Shown one piece after another: positions 52,547-63,700 of a stretch of 64,000 nt of DNA. The notes under the pieces were generated by a model. It made no database searches. It had not been told where the DNA came from and worked only from the letters and a program-made list of their open reading frames with translations. The stretch comes from Desulfuribacillus stibiiarsenatis (lineage in GTDB: Bacteria > Bacillota > Bacilli > Desulfuribacillales > Desulfuribacillaceae), in assembly GCF_001742305.1 (NCBI RefSeq), contig NZ_MJAT01000002.1, positions 62,001 through 126,000 of the forward strand, given 5' to 3'. How positions within the stretch are numbered: position 1 is the first letter of the stretch; each line of letters opens with the position of its first letter. Both the position numbers and the translations under genes were made by a program.

Positions 52547-53503
52547 CTACCAGTTCCAGATATACATAAGGTTTGGATGTGATGCAGGCAGCAATTCTTG
52601 AAGGTCGCTCGTGCTACGGAATAGCTTAGGAGCTTTATATAACAAACTTCTAAACTGTGACCATTGGTCTGCTGTATAGGTGATGACCGTAGGATTGACC
52701 ACTCCAGCAAGGTCTGATGCTTTGGCTATAGCATCCTCTACCTGTCCTAAATCGTCGACCAGTCCAATTTCCTTCGCTTGGCTACCCGTATATATACGAC
52801 CATCCGCAATTTCTAGGACGCGACTACGTTCCATATTTCTTCCTTCTACGATAATATCGACAAAGTACTGGTAGCTATCATCGATGATTGATTGCATAAT
52901 GACGCGCTGTTCTTCTGTTAAGTCTTGATAAGGTGACATGATTGCTTTATTCGGTCCACTTGTAAAGGTTTGATCCTTGACTCCATACCGTTCCATTAAT
53001 TCTTTGAAATTCAAGTTTCCCAGAATTACACCAATAGAACCAGTTAGTGTATTGCGATTAGCAATAATATAATCTGCCGGTGCAGACACAAAATATCCCC
53101 CAGACGCTGCCATTTTGCTCATATACACTACAATTGGTTTGTTGTATTGCTTTTTTAACTTTCGAATGGAATTGTAGATTTCATCGCTTTCGTAAACTCC
53201 CCCTCCTGGCGAATTTACTTGTAAAACAACTGCTTTGATGGCAGCATCAGAAAAAGCCTGCTCTAGCTGGCGCAGAAACATATCATGATTATATAGGCCG
53301 GTCGGAAACAATGACTGCTGAACATCTACAATCTCTCCATCAATTTCTAATAGTGCAATCCTGTCATTGCCGCCATCTTGATACACGTTCTCAATCCAAT
53401 CGTTGTTCACTGTCGGCCAATCCATTGGTTTCATCGGAGTTGCTGTACTGACAAAAAACAATGCTAAAAAGATTGCAACGGCAATCCATCGTTTATGATT
53501 CAT
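52547..53503 (-). CDS. sppA: Signal peptide peptidase SppA, 36K type
   Basis: A 318-residue membrane-bound serine protease with one N-terminal helix. VNSPGGGVYESDEI, MAASGGYFVSAPADYI (nucleophile Ser) and GSIGVI match the SppA/S49 fold, and the Lys in SGPNKAIMSPYQ fits the general base. It degrades leftover signal peptides in the membrane. Operon with the RDD gene. Confidence 0.92.
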   Translation of the reverse strand: MNHKRWIAVAIFLALFFVSTATPMKPMDWPTVNNDWIENVYQDGGNDRIALLEIDGEIVDVQQSLFPTGLYNHDMFLRQLEQAFSDAAIKAVVLQVNSPGGGVYESDEIYNSIRKLKKQYNKPIVVYMSKMAASGGYFVSAPADYIIANRNTLTGSIGVILGNLNFKELMERYGVKDQTFTSGPNKAIMSPYQDLTEEQRVIMQSIIDDSYQYFVDIIVEGRNMERSRVLEIADGRIYTGSQAKEIGLVDDLGQVEDAIAKASDLAGVVNPTVITYTADQWSQFRSLLYKAPKLFRSTSDLQELLPASHPNLMYIWNW

Positions 53504-53538
53504 TGTAAACTCCTTTCTTATACCATTTTAGATAATTA

Positions 53539-54255
53539 CTACTTATTAGCGAAAAATGCTTTATACGCTTTTAACATATGTTCCATTACTTGTAGTCTAC
53601 CAGACTTCTTCTGCTCAAATGACACAACTTTCCAAGGTGCATTGCTCGTGTTCGTCTTATTTAGCATGTCTTGAATGGCCTTCTCATAGTCGTTCCATTT
53701 CCCACGATTTCTCCAGTCATCACCACTAAGCTTCCATTGTTTATATGAGTGGGTCTCACGGTCTTGAAACCGCTCTAATTGCTTATCTTTCGTAATATGT
53801 AGGAAATATTTTTGAATCATATATCCATTTTGAATTAGCTGTTTTTCAAACTCGTTGATTTCTTCATAGGCTCTTTCCCATTCTTTCGTTGTGCAATATC
53901 CTTCTATCCTCTCCACCAATACACGGCCATACCAGCTTCGGTCAAATATCCCCAGTTGCCCATACGTCGGCAAACGCAACCAAAAGCGTCTCATATAATG
54001 ATTCTTTTGCTCCGTTGGGGTTGGTGGACCGATTGGATGAACGTTGAACATCCTTGGATCCAGTTTTTCGGTAATGCGCTTAATCACTCCACCCTTACCC
54101 GCAGCGTCCCAGCCTTCAAACAACAATATTACTGGTACTTTTTCTTGAAACAGTTGAATTTGATACCTTAAAATCTCATATTGCAATTCGGAAAGGCGCT
54201 TCGTGTAATACTCATCATCCACACGTTCCATAAGGTTAACATCCGTTAGTTTCAT
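53539..54255 (-). CDS. Polyphosphate kinase 2 family protein
   Basis: A 238-residue P-loop kinase. FEGWDAAGKGGVIKR is Walker A, FDRSWYGRVLVER the Walker B/lid region. One-domain PPK2 enzymes transfer phosphate from polyphosphate to nucleoside mono- or diphosphates. It complements ppk1/ppx at 11-15 kb. It follows hgcB by 91 nt on the same strand and may share its transcript, though no functional link is known. Confidence 0.92.
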   Translation of the reverse strand: MKLTDVNLMERVDDEYYTKRLSELQYEILRYQIQLFQEKVPVILLFEGWDAAGKGGVIKRITEKLDPRMFNVHPIGPPTPTEQKNHYMRRFWLRLPTYGQLGIFDRSWYGRVLVERIEGYCTTKEWERAYEEINEFEKQLIQNGYMIQKYFLHITKDKQLERFQDRETHSYKQWKLSGDDWRNRGKWNDYEKAIQDMLNKTNTSNAPWKVVSFEQKKSGRLQVMEHMLKAYKAFFANK

Positions 54256-54346
54256 ACCCTCACTCCTTTGTTTTTAGTTAAAGCCCGTATAATAATTCTT
54301 CTAGTAACCAATTCTTTTAGCAAACATCTTTCTTTTAGCAATTACC

Positions 54347-54610
54347 TTAACAACAATTAGGCCCACTTCCAGTGAACCAGCCTTTGATTACGGCATACGC
54401 TCAACCAACGCCCGACTCGACTTGTATTGCGCGTACAGGACAATTTTTATCACAAGCGCCACATTCGATGCAGTGATCCCTATACTCAACATATGCTTTT
54501 CTGTTTTGGATATTGATCACGCCATGGGGGCAGACCATTACACACAGCCCGCAACCAATACATTTGTCTACGTGAATCTCAATTTTTGCAACGTTTTTCA
54601 CATATTGCAT
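54347..54610 (-). CDS. hgcB: HgcB mercury-methylation ferredoxin, predicted selenoprotein
   Basis: Encodes 87 residues if TGA at 54401-54403 (codon 70) is read as selenocysteine. Two [4Fe-4S] motifs (CIGCGLCVMVCP at 17-28 and CIECGACDKNCP at 47-58) are followed by SGVG-U-AYAVIKGW and a C-terminal NCC. HgcB proteins are ferredoxins that reduce HgcA; they have a conserved Cys (Cys73 of Desulfovibrio ND132) after the second cluster and a terminal Cys pair, both important for methylation. Sec70 falls at the first, Cys86-Cys87 at the second. A SECIS-like hairpin lies at 54360-54378. Ordinary gene calling would stop at 69 residues. Follows hgcA by 79 nt. Confidence 0.8.
54360..54378 (-). other. Predicted SECIS element in hgcB
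   Basis: Downstream of the TGA, GGTTCAC and GTGGGCC form a 7-bp stem (two G-U pairs) around TGGAA. The loop starts 30 nt after TGA and has G at its second and third positions, within the spacing and loop rules for bacterial SECIS elements. Confidence 0.65.
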
Positions 54611-54689
54611 GACGTATCCCCCGCTCCTTATTTCATCCCAAATTTATATAAAAATAAGCATACAATTAAGTAAATTCAAATTTCGAAAT

Positions 54690-55841
54690 TTACAAGAGAA
54701 ACCCTAAAATCATAAGGACTATTGCGATGGCAGATGCAATAGCCATGGTCGGAACAGCAATTGTCGTTTCTTTTTTCACTCCTGATAGCGAAGTAAACGT
54801 TGTGCTCCCTGTAAAATTCATTGCTAAGAAGCTGATTATTGATGCCAACAAAAGCATGTTAGCAGCACCTACCGCGATCGATTGCTCGAAATGAAATACA
54901 TTAGCAAATGCAAACACTACCGCAGACCAAGATAATCCAAGAATGAGGGCTTTCACTGCAAACATCTGAAAGGGCAACACTGGTAGCAGCATAGGAAACG
55001 CTAATGTTCCAATCAATATAGCAATCAGATACGGTACTGTATTCATGAGTCCACTCTGCACCACTTGTATAATACTCGTATGATTCCCACCGAACCACTG
55101 TAGTAAGACAAAGAATATAATCACGTACGGTAAGTAATGAATCGCCATGAAAGTTTCGAGGGGCGCAACTGCCAAACGCTCTCTTAACGTAAAATTAACT
55201 CTTCGCATGTCTTCAGTGGCAACATTTTGATTGGATAAGAACATCGGAATATCCTTCGCATACACGGGTCCATAGATGACTTTAAATCCTGCGAACTTCG
55301 TAATCTCATGCGCAGTAATCCCTGGTGCTCCTAACTGTGGAACGATTATTGTGTTATGACTTACTAATTCCTTGATTTGATATTTTTGAATCCGGTAGAT
55401 GATTTCTTCTGTAGAAAATGTACCCTTTCCCGCAGCACACCAAACATTAACACCCTTTGTATCAATCACAAGCAACCATGTGTCAATACCGTCTAAGGAC
55501 ACCCTAACAATATCAATCGTCAATTTATAATTACATGTCACAAGCACAGGAGAATTGGCATCGGGATTGCCAATGGCATACAACCCCGGTGGAATCTTAA
55601 ATGTATCCCTAGCGATTCCAAGACGGGCCTTCAGATTCCAATAAGAATCTATCAGTCTTAACTCAGTACTTATCCTACGAATTGGACCTAAAGATGTTTC
55701 CACAGATCCTGTAATGGCATGTTGGATTCGCGCGTCTTCTACTATCTCTTCGATTTGATGAATCTTTTGAAACAGTCTTTCTTCTATACTAGAAGAACAT
55801 TTCTCTTCAATCACTCAGCAAGACTTCGGATTTCCGCCCAT
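54690..55841 (-). CDS. hgcA: HgcA mercury-methylation corrinoid protein, predicted selenoprotein
   Basis: The corrinoid-binding methyltransferase for Hg(II): a soluble domain with KGVNVWCAAGKGTF (the cap-helix motif, lower-axial-ligand Cys135), PGLYAIGNP and PQLGAPGITAHE, followed by five C-terminal membrane helices (about 230-250, 267-290, 294-316, 322-343, 360-383). The best start is ATG 55841, with AGGGGGTGG 7 nt upstream; from there codon 9 is TGA (55815-55817), giving MGGNPKSC-U-VIEEKC. The frame is otherwise open to 54690. The fallback start, GTG 55814, has no ribosome site. A SECIS-like hairpin follows the TGA. First gene of the hgcAB pair. Confidence 0.88.
55779..55797 (-). other. Predicted SECIS element in hgcA
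   Basis: After the TGA, TTCTTCT and AGAAGAA form a perfect 7-bp stem around AGTAT. The loop begins 25 nt after TGA and has G at position 2. Stem and loop lengths equal those of the hgcB element. Confidence 0.6.
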
Positions 55842-55931
55842 GACAATACCACCCCCTATCCATAAATCTTAATCTTATATTAGGATTAGCTAAATCATAC
55901 TAATAGTCTATTATCTCTGCAACAAAGTAGA

Positions 55932-55991
55932 ATAAAGAAAACTTGGCATTCGCCAAGCTTTAGCGAAGAGAATGCCTTAGTTGTCGTTACT
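55932..55991 (-). repeat. Terminator-like repeat, copy B
   Basis: A 60-nt element containing, on the minus strand, CTTGG and CCAAG around CGAATG followed by TTTTCTTTAT, and an alternative stem GGCATTC with GAATGCC. It starts in the HAD gene stop codon and is nearly identical to copy C at 60513-60574. It probably terminates the HAD gene upstream of hgcA. Confidence 0.7.
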
Positions 55992-56718
55992 TTTTAGCAA
56001 ACAGACCTCGCTGTTCCTTTAAATCTTGATATAAATCCTGAAGCTTTCCTTGTGCATCTATAGCAAATTTCGGCTCCCCACGATCGATTGCCCAATCCTC
56101 TACAAGATAAGTCTTCATCCCAATCAATGAAGCAGCCATATCCTCCTGTCGGTCATTGCCAACCATAATTGAGTCTGTCGCATTGACTTCTAAAGCATCA
56201 CAAATTTGTTGAAAGTATTGAGGATGTGGTTTCGTAAAGTACGAATTCTCATATACCGTTACAAAAGAAAATGGTATATCAGTGAGCCCCGCCCAGCGGA
56301 TACGTTCGTATATTGCTACTTCAGGAAATAGGGGGTTTGTCGCTATGGCAACCTTGTAGCCCTGCAAAAGCGCTAACTCAACTACCTCTTTCGCTATTGG
56401 ATTCGGTGTTGTTAGGTATGAAAACGACGGGAATACTATCTCATAGAATTCATCTAACGTTGGCCAAATATCTTCTTTCGCTATGTTTAGTAGCTTCAAG
56501 AATGTTTCTTGAAAGACTACATCATTTCGTTTTTCCCCATCGACATTTTTCATCATTGCGTGGGTGCCAGCCCACAATGCTTTTGTGAATTCCGTAGAAT
56601 CAACGATATGAGCAACCCTTTTCGCCAATTCTGTCATATACGTTTTCACAAATGCATCCGTATCCATCGGTAGTAACGTTCCATCTAAATCAAATAGTAT
56701 CGCAGTTTGTAAGCTCAT
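55987..56718 (-). CDS. HAD-superfamily hydrolase
   Basis: A 243-residue phosphatase-like protein. FDLDGTLLPMD is motif I (nucleophile and acid/base Asp), AIATNP motif II, the Lys in FTKPHP motif III and MVGNDRQEDM motif IV. The cap domain is helical. The substrate is unknown; phosphoglycolate-type phosphatases are nearest in layout. Confidence 0.88.
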   Translation of the reverse strand: MSLQTAILFDLDGTLLPMDTDAFVKTYMTELAKRVAHIVDSTEFTKALWAGTHAMMKNVDGEKRNDVVFQETFLKLLNIAKEDIWPTLDEFYEIVFPSFSYLTTPNPIAKEVVELALLQGYKVAIATNPLFPEVAIYERIRWAGLTDIPFSFVTVYENSYFTKPHPQYFQQICDALEVNATDSIMVGNDRQEDMAASLIGMKTYLVEDWAIDRGEPKFAIDAQGKLQDLYQDLKEQRGLFAKK

Positions 56719-56748
56719 GATAACTCTCCTATCTTTGTATTTCGAACT

Positions 56749-57912
56749 CTATAATTTCATAAACCGCTTAATGAGAAATCTTACTGGTTTATAGGAAAAA
56801 CCCTCTAATGCTTTCGAGACATTCACAAGTTCCTCGCGTATCGCTATCTTCTGCGGGCAGTGTTTCTCGCATTTCCCGCACTTATTGCAGAGTGAAGCAT
56901 TACTTGCCTTGGCTTTTAAACTCGTCTGCATAATATACTTCCCTTTAGATATCCACTTTCCTTCTAGTTCTCGGTCGTTATAGCAAGAGAAGCAAGTAGG
57001 GATGTCTACGCCTTGTGGACAAGGTATACAATAGTTGCAGGCTGTACAAGGCACCTTTATTTTATCATCTAATATCTTGCGTACTCTACTAAAAAGCTGG
57101 TAATCTTCTTCCGTAAAAGAATTGGCCTCCGCCTTGGATGCTACTCTAATGTTCTCTTCCACCATTGCCTGTGAATTCATTCCTGATAGTACTAGCGTCA
57201 CTTCAGGATGGTTCCAAATCCAACGGAATGCCCATTCTGCCGGAGAACGTTTCACATATGCCGTTTCCCAAACGTGATAGACTTCCTTCGGGAGTTTCGT
57301 CACCAGTTTCCCACCTCGCAAAGGCTCCATAACCATCACAGGTAATCCATTTGCAGCTGCATATTGTAATCCTGTTTTACCAGCTTGGTTATTCTCATCA
57401 AGAAAGTTATACTGAATCATGCAAAATTCCCAATCATAGACGTCTACTACTTGAATGAAATCTTCCCTACCGCCGTGGTAGGAAAACCCGATATTGATAA
57501 TCTGACCACTCTTTTTCTTTTCTTCAATCCAGCGTATAACGCCAATGTCTACAAGCCTACTCCAGTTATGAGTATCTGTAAGCATATGCATAAAGTAATA
57601 GTCGATATAATCCGTCTGTAATCGTTTGAGTTGCTCAAACAAAATCTTATCAAAATCCTCATACTTTTTGATCAAATAAAGAGGCATCTTAGTCGCGATT
57701 TTCACACGATTACGATAACCATTCGCCAGCACCCGACCGAGAGTTGCTTCACTATTTGGATATATATATGCCGTATCAAAATAATTAACTCCATTTTCAA
57801 TGGCATAGATGATTTGCTTTTCTACTTCCTTTTCATCCTTCGAAAAGCGCATGCAACCAAAACCGAGAATCGAAAGCTTGTCATGATTTTTAGGATTGAT
57901 TCGATATTTCAT
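56749..57912 (-). CDS. Aldo/keto reductase with ferredoxin C-terminus
   Basis: A 387-residue Fe-S aldo/keto reductase. LSILGFGCMRF and YFDTAYIYPNSEATLGR start the barrel; CTACNYCIPCPQGVDIPTC and CNKCGKCEKHCPQKI bind Fe-S clusters. ATG 57912 is chosen because the longer frame to 57999 runs through the hairpin terminator at 57941-57979. The enzyme class is common in anaerobes and its substrate is unclear. The HAD gene follows after 30 nt. Confidence 0.87.
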   Translation of the reverse strand: MKYRINPKNHDKLSILGFGCMRFSKDEKEVEKQIIYAIENGVNYFDTAYIYPNSEATLGRVLANGYRNRVKIATKMPLYLIKKYEDFDKILFEQLKRLQTDYIDYYFMHMLTDTHNWSRLVDIGVIRWIEEKKKSGQIINIGFSYHGGREDFIQVVDVYDWEFCMIQYNFLDENNQAGKTGLQYAAANGLPVMVMEPLRGGKLVTKLPKEVYHVWETAYVKRSPAEWAFRWIWNHPEVTLVLSGMNSQAMVEENIRVASKAEANSFTEEDYQLFSRVRKILDDKIKVPCTACNYCIPCPQGVDIPTCFSCYNDRELEGKWISKGKYIMQTSLKAKASNASLCNKCGKCEKHCPQKIAIREELVNVSKALEGFSYKPVRFLIKRFMKL

Positions 57913-57940
57913 AGCGTTCAAAGTTCCTTTCCTTCTATAC

Positions 57941-57979
57941 AAAGAACCGACTGAAGCATTGAGTCTTAGTCGGTTCTTT
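57941..57979 (-). terminator. Terminator of katG
   Basis: AAAGAACCGACT (57941-57952) pairs perfectly with AGTCGGTTCTTT (57968-57979), about 50 nt past the katG stop. Confidence 0.75.
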
Positions 57980-58031
57980 AGATTGTTATGATTTTTCATC
58001 CCGTTGAAGAAGGGGAAATTAAACTAACCTA

Positions 58032-60251
<2,220 letters not shown>

Positions 60252-60373
60252 TCATTTATACTTAAAAGGCATCTAAAGACCCCTTTGAAATATATATTTT
60301 TATCATTAATCTTTAAGTGTTTCATTCTTATGATGTGAGTGAATCTATATCAATAGTTAAATTAAAATTAAAC

Positions 60374-60388
60374 TTGTAATCGTTACAA
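60374..60388. promoter_or_regulatory. Short palindrome upstream of katG
   Basis: TTGTAA and TTACAA flank TCG about 150 nt upstream of the katG start. It may be an operator, but it does not match the PerR box closely. Confidence 0.3.
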
Positions 60389-60512
60389 TCTAATTCTACT
60401 AGTTGGAACTCTTTAATACAATAACCTAATTAGATATTACTATTATTCAATACATCCGTATATTATTAATGTGCCTCGTTGATTGCTTTAACAACTGCAA
60501 TTTCAGGGTTTT

Positions 60513-60574
60513 TATAAACAAAACTTAGCATTCTCCAAGTCCTTTTGCGAAGAGAATGCTTTAGTTGCTGTTAC
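60513..60574 (-). repeat. Terminator-like repeat, copy C
   Basis: Closely related to copy B over 60 nt. The stem AGCATTC with GAATGCT keeps pairing where B has GGCATTC with GAATGCC, a compensatory change. Confidence 0.7.
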
Positions 60575-60609
60575 TTATCGTCAGAATCTTTATAAATTCT
60601 GATGATGCT

Positions 60610-60650
60610 AAAAATGCCAACCAAGATATAATATCCTAGTTGGCATTTTT
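60610..60650 (-). terminator. Terminator of the SLH-protein gene
   Basis: AAAAATGCCAAC (60610-60621) pairs with GTTGGCATTTTT (60639-60650), about 120 nt past the stop at 60773. Confidence 0.7.
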
Positions 60651-60772
60651 ATTACTTCACTTCATTTCCTAATTAAGTAATTCATTCATAATCAAAGCCT
60701 TAAAAGATTTCAACCTCATTTGCTGAAATCCATCCTTCTTCTCTTGCGGATTTTGCCCCATCTTCTATCCTA

Positions 60773-63700
60773 TTACTCGTTGATTAACCCTGATTTAATC
60801 AATAGGTTACGGATAGCTGTTGCTGCCTCAGCATAAGTGAATGCTTCTTTAGGATTAATAGTTTCAGTACTCCGACCTCTAAATACTTCAATACTAACCG
60901 TCTTTTCGACAAACTTATAGGCCCAGAAGGATACCTGGTCTTTGTCTTTGTAATTATCCATACGATTGTTGTCTATTTTTACCAAACGCACCACATCCAT
61001 AGCTTTTGCGTACATTGTCATTGCTTCTTCTCGAGTGATTTTGGCATCTGGTTTAAAGGTTCCGTCCGGATAACCAGAGATGATCTTGTAGTCTGATGCA
61101 ATAGTTATAGCATTAGCTAGCTTATGGGTAGGTGGTACATCGCTGAACTTCGTTGTCTTCTCTACACTTGCGCGATAAAGACCTAAGGCATTGGTAATGT
61201 ACTGGGCAAATTCCCCTCGGGTGATAAATTGGTCTGGGCTAAAGGTATCTGGATTTTTTATTACGAGTCGAGAAGCCATATCATTAACCACTTCTTTTGA
61301 CCAATGGTTTTCTACTGCTGCTACGGCTATTTTGTTCCATATCACGGTATAGATGGAGTTGGTCAAGGAGTTCAGCTTAGCATACCATTTGTTATCCTGC
61401 CTGAATACATTTGTAGGTATGTGGCTAAAGGTTCCGTCTGAGTTGTACAGGATTCCGGTAGTAATCCTATTGGGATCCACTCCTGGCGGTACTTCCATCA
61501 CTCTGGATACGTAATTGGTAAATTGACTTACGGTTGTCTCCTGAACCTCTCCTGTAGTGCTAGTGGTTCTGGCTATTATCTGAAACTCTACTGGCTGTAT
61601 TATTACTTCGATTCCTTGATTTCTACCTCGCTGAGTTATTTCATCGACTTTTAATTCGTTGCTATAGTTTATACGCAGCTCTATTTCTATTTGCTGCAGA
61701 GATATGGGGTCTACATTTAAGATAGCTGCTACTTTTTGAATCTCTATTTCTTTAGCTGGAATGATGTAATCTGTTTTTTCTGTATTTATGACAAGAGTAA
61801 ACTGATTCTCTTCCATCTTTTTGACGATATCCCCTGTTAAAATACTGCGAATCTGGTTAGCCCCAAGGGTTGCTACTGGTATTTCGACCACGTTTTGACC
61901 TAGTCTTGCTTCCGCTTGATTTAGTGCAATTACTTCATCTATCTTTTGGCCCAAAATATTGTTATCTGCTCGCAGTGTTACGGTTTTTTCTCCATCTTGT
62001 TGTATTACTGTTTCTTTACCGGCAGTCTGTGCTTCTCCATTTACTATTAGCACTACTTCTGTCTCTGTGGCTGGTCCTGGTGCAGGTGCAGCCGTTGATT
62101 CGCCTCCTGATGAACCTCCTGTATCGCCTCCTGACGAATCTCCACCTGGAATTTGTGTCCACTTAGCATACAATGTTATATCTTCCGTTACATTATCAGT
62201 TGTGAAATTCCACGGGATCAGTAACTCTGTATCTCTATACCAGCCTACAAAGCTATACCCAGTCTTCGTTGGAGCTATGGGCACATCTAGCAACGTATTG
62301 TAATCCACTGTAACACTATTCACAGAAGTACCGCCCTGTGAATTAAAGTGAACCACTGCCAATACATCAAATGTAGTGCTTAACTGGTCTAATTTTGTAG
62401 GAAAACCTTGCACATTCGTTAATACAGCTTGATATCTTCCAGAATCTGCATGACTTGGTACTAACCACACATGGTCAATCAAATTATACGACTCCAACCT
62501 GTCAATAATAGTAGCTCCTAGCCTAATTTCTATTTCAGTGATCTGATTATGGATTCTAAATAGTTTATGTCCATCTGCTGCCATAAGACTAATTGATAGG
62601 TTCTGTCCCCTCCCAATTTTGTCCTGCTCAACCTGAATTCCTACCTCTCCTCCTAGGTCTAAAGCAAGAGCTGATTCACCAGTTGGCCAATCTTTTTGAA
62701 AGTAGTACCATTTACTATTGGCACCGATAGCATACTGATTCATATCTAACTTAACGGCAATACCTGAACTGCTGTCAATCAAATGATAGACCTTTCTTGT
62801 ATCCACGGAAGCTGTGGAATTAAATGGTCTTAAAGTTACTCGAATCTGCCCTAAAACTTCCTGTTGGTCGTTTAGAAAACTTAAAGTTGGCCAAACATTG
62901 GCCAGGTTCCCAAGAGCAAAGCTGTAGGCATCTACCCCAAAAACCAACTCCAGATTCCGGTCAGAGGGATATGTCATAACATAACTTTCTCCCTTGGTAA
63001 TCTCATTTGGTACAAGATAAACATAATTGGCATGAGGGACAGTGGTTGAATCCGTTCCGCCAGTGAATACTACTCTATTGGCATCATATATCATCTGATT
63101 GTCCAGCCATACTTCCAAATCCCTCTCCCAGGGTCCTCTGATGGTATAAGTGCTTCTAGCAGTATAGTCGTTGGAATTAGAAATGGTCATCTCATAGATA
63201 TCCCGCAAAGGCGAGTCTACTGGTTCTCTCTCTTTATATAAAATGGCGTGTTGCCCTCGATTAAAGGCATCCATACTAAACTCACTTATTTGATTTGACT
63301 GTAGATTTACAGTTTGTCTGGATAAAACACTTTTCGTCCCATAAGGGATTAATTCATCCTCAATTAGTAGTTCTACCGCTATTGTATCATCAGGTACCAC
63401 ATAATAATTGATATTACAATCCTTTCCATTTAACTCAAGCAAAGCAGCATTACCTATCAAAGTTTTAACATTTGACTGATTTACCGCATTTCGGACCGTT
63501 CTAGAGTATATTGTATTAATGGTCGCCTTAACTAAACCTTTATCCTGGGGAACCATAATCATCGGTTGGCTTAATACGTTATCTATACTTAGCACTTTGA
63601 AAGCAGAGTTGATGACAACATCAGATAAAATGGCTTTACCATCACTGTCGGTTGTTGCTGTCTTATAAACTGCCCAATTATAATTATTAGTGACACTGAA

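Noticed and set aside
54401-54610. 69-residue stand-alone ferredoxin
   Set aside because: Ending at TGA would drop the conserved Cys position and C-terminal Cys pair although the frame remains open and homologous beyond; an 87-residue selenoprotein explains the data better. A nonsense mutation is not formally excluded.
57913-57999. N-terminal extension of the aldo/keto reductase
   Set aside because: It would run through the katG terminator hairpin and lacks family similarity; the start at 57912 gives the normal N-terminus.
60374-60388. PerR box upstream of katG
   Set aside because: The short palindrome does not match the PerR consensus closely enough to name it.
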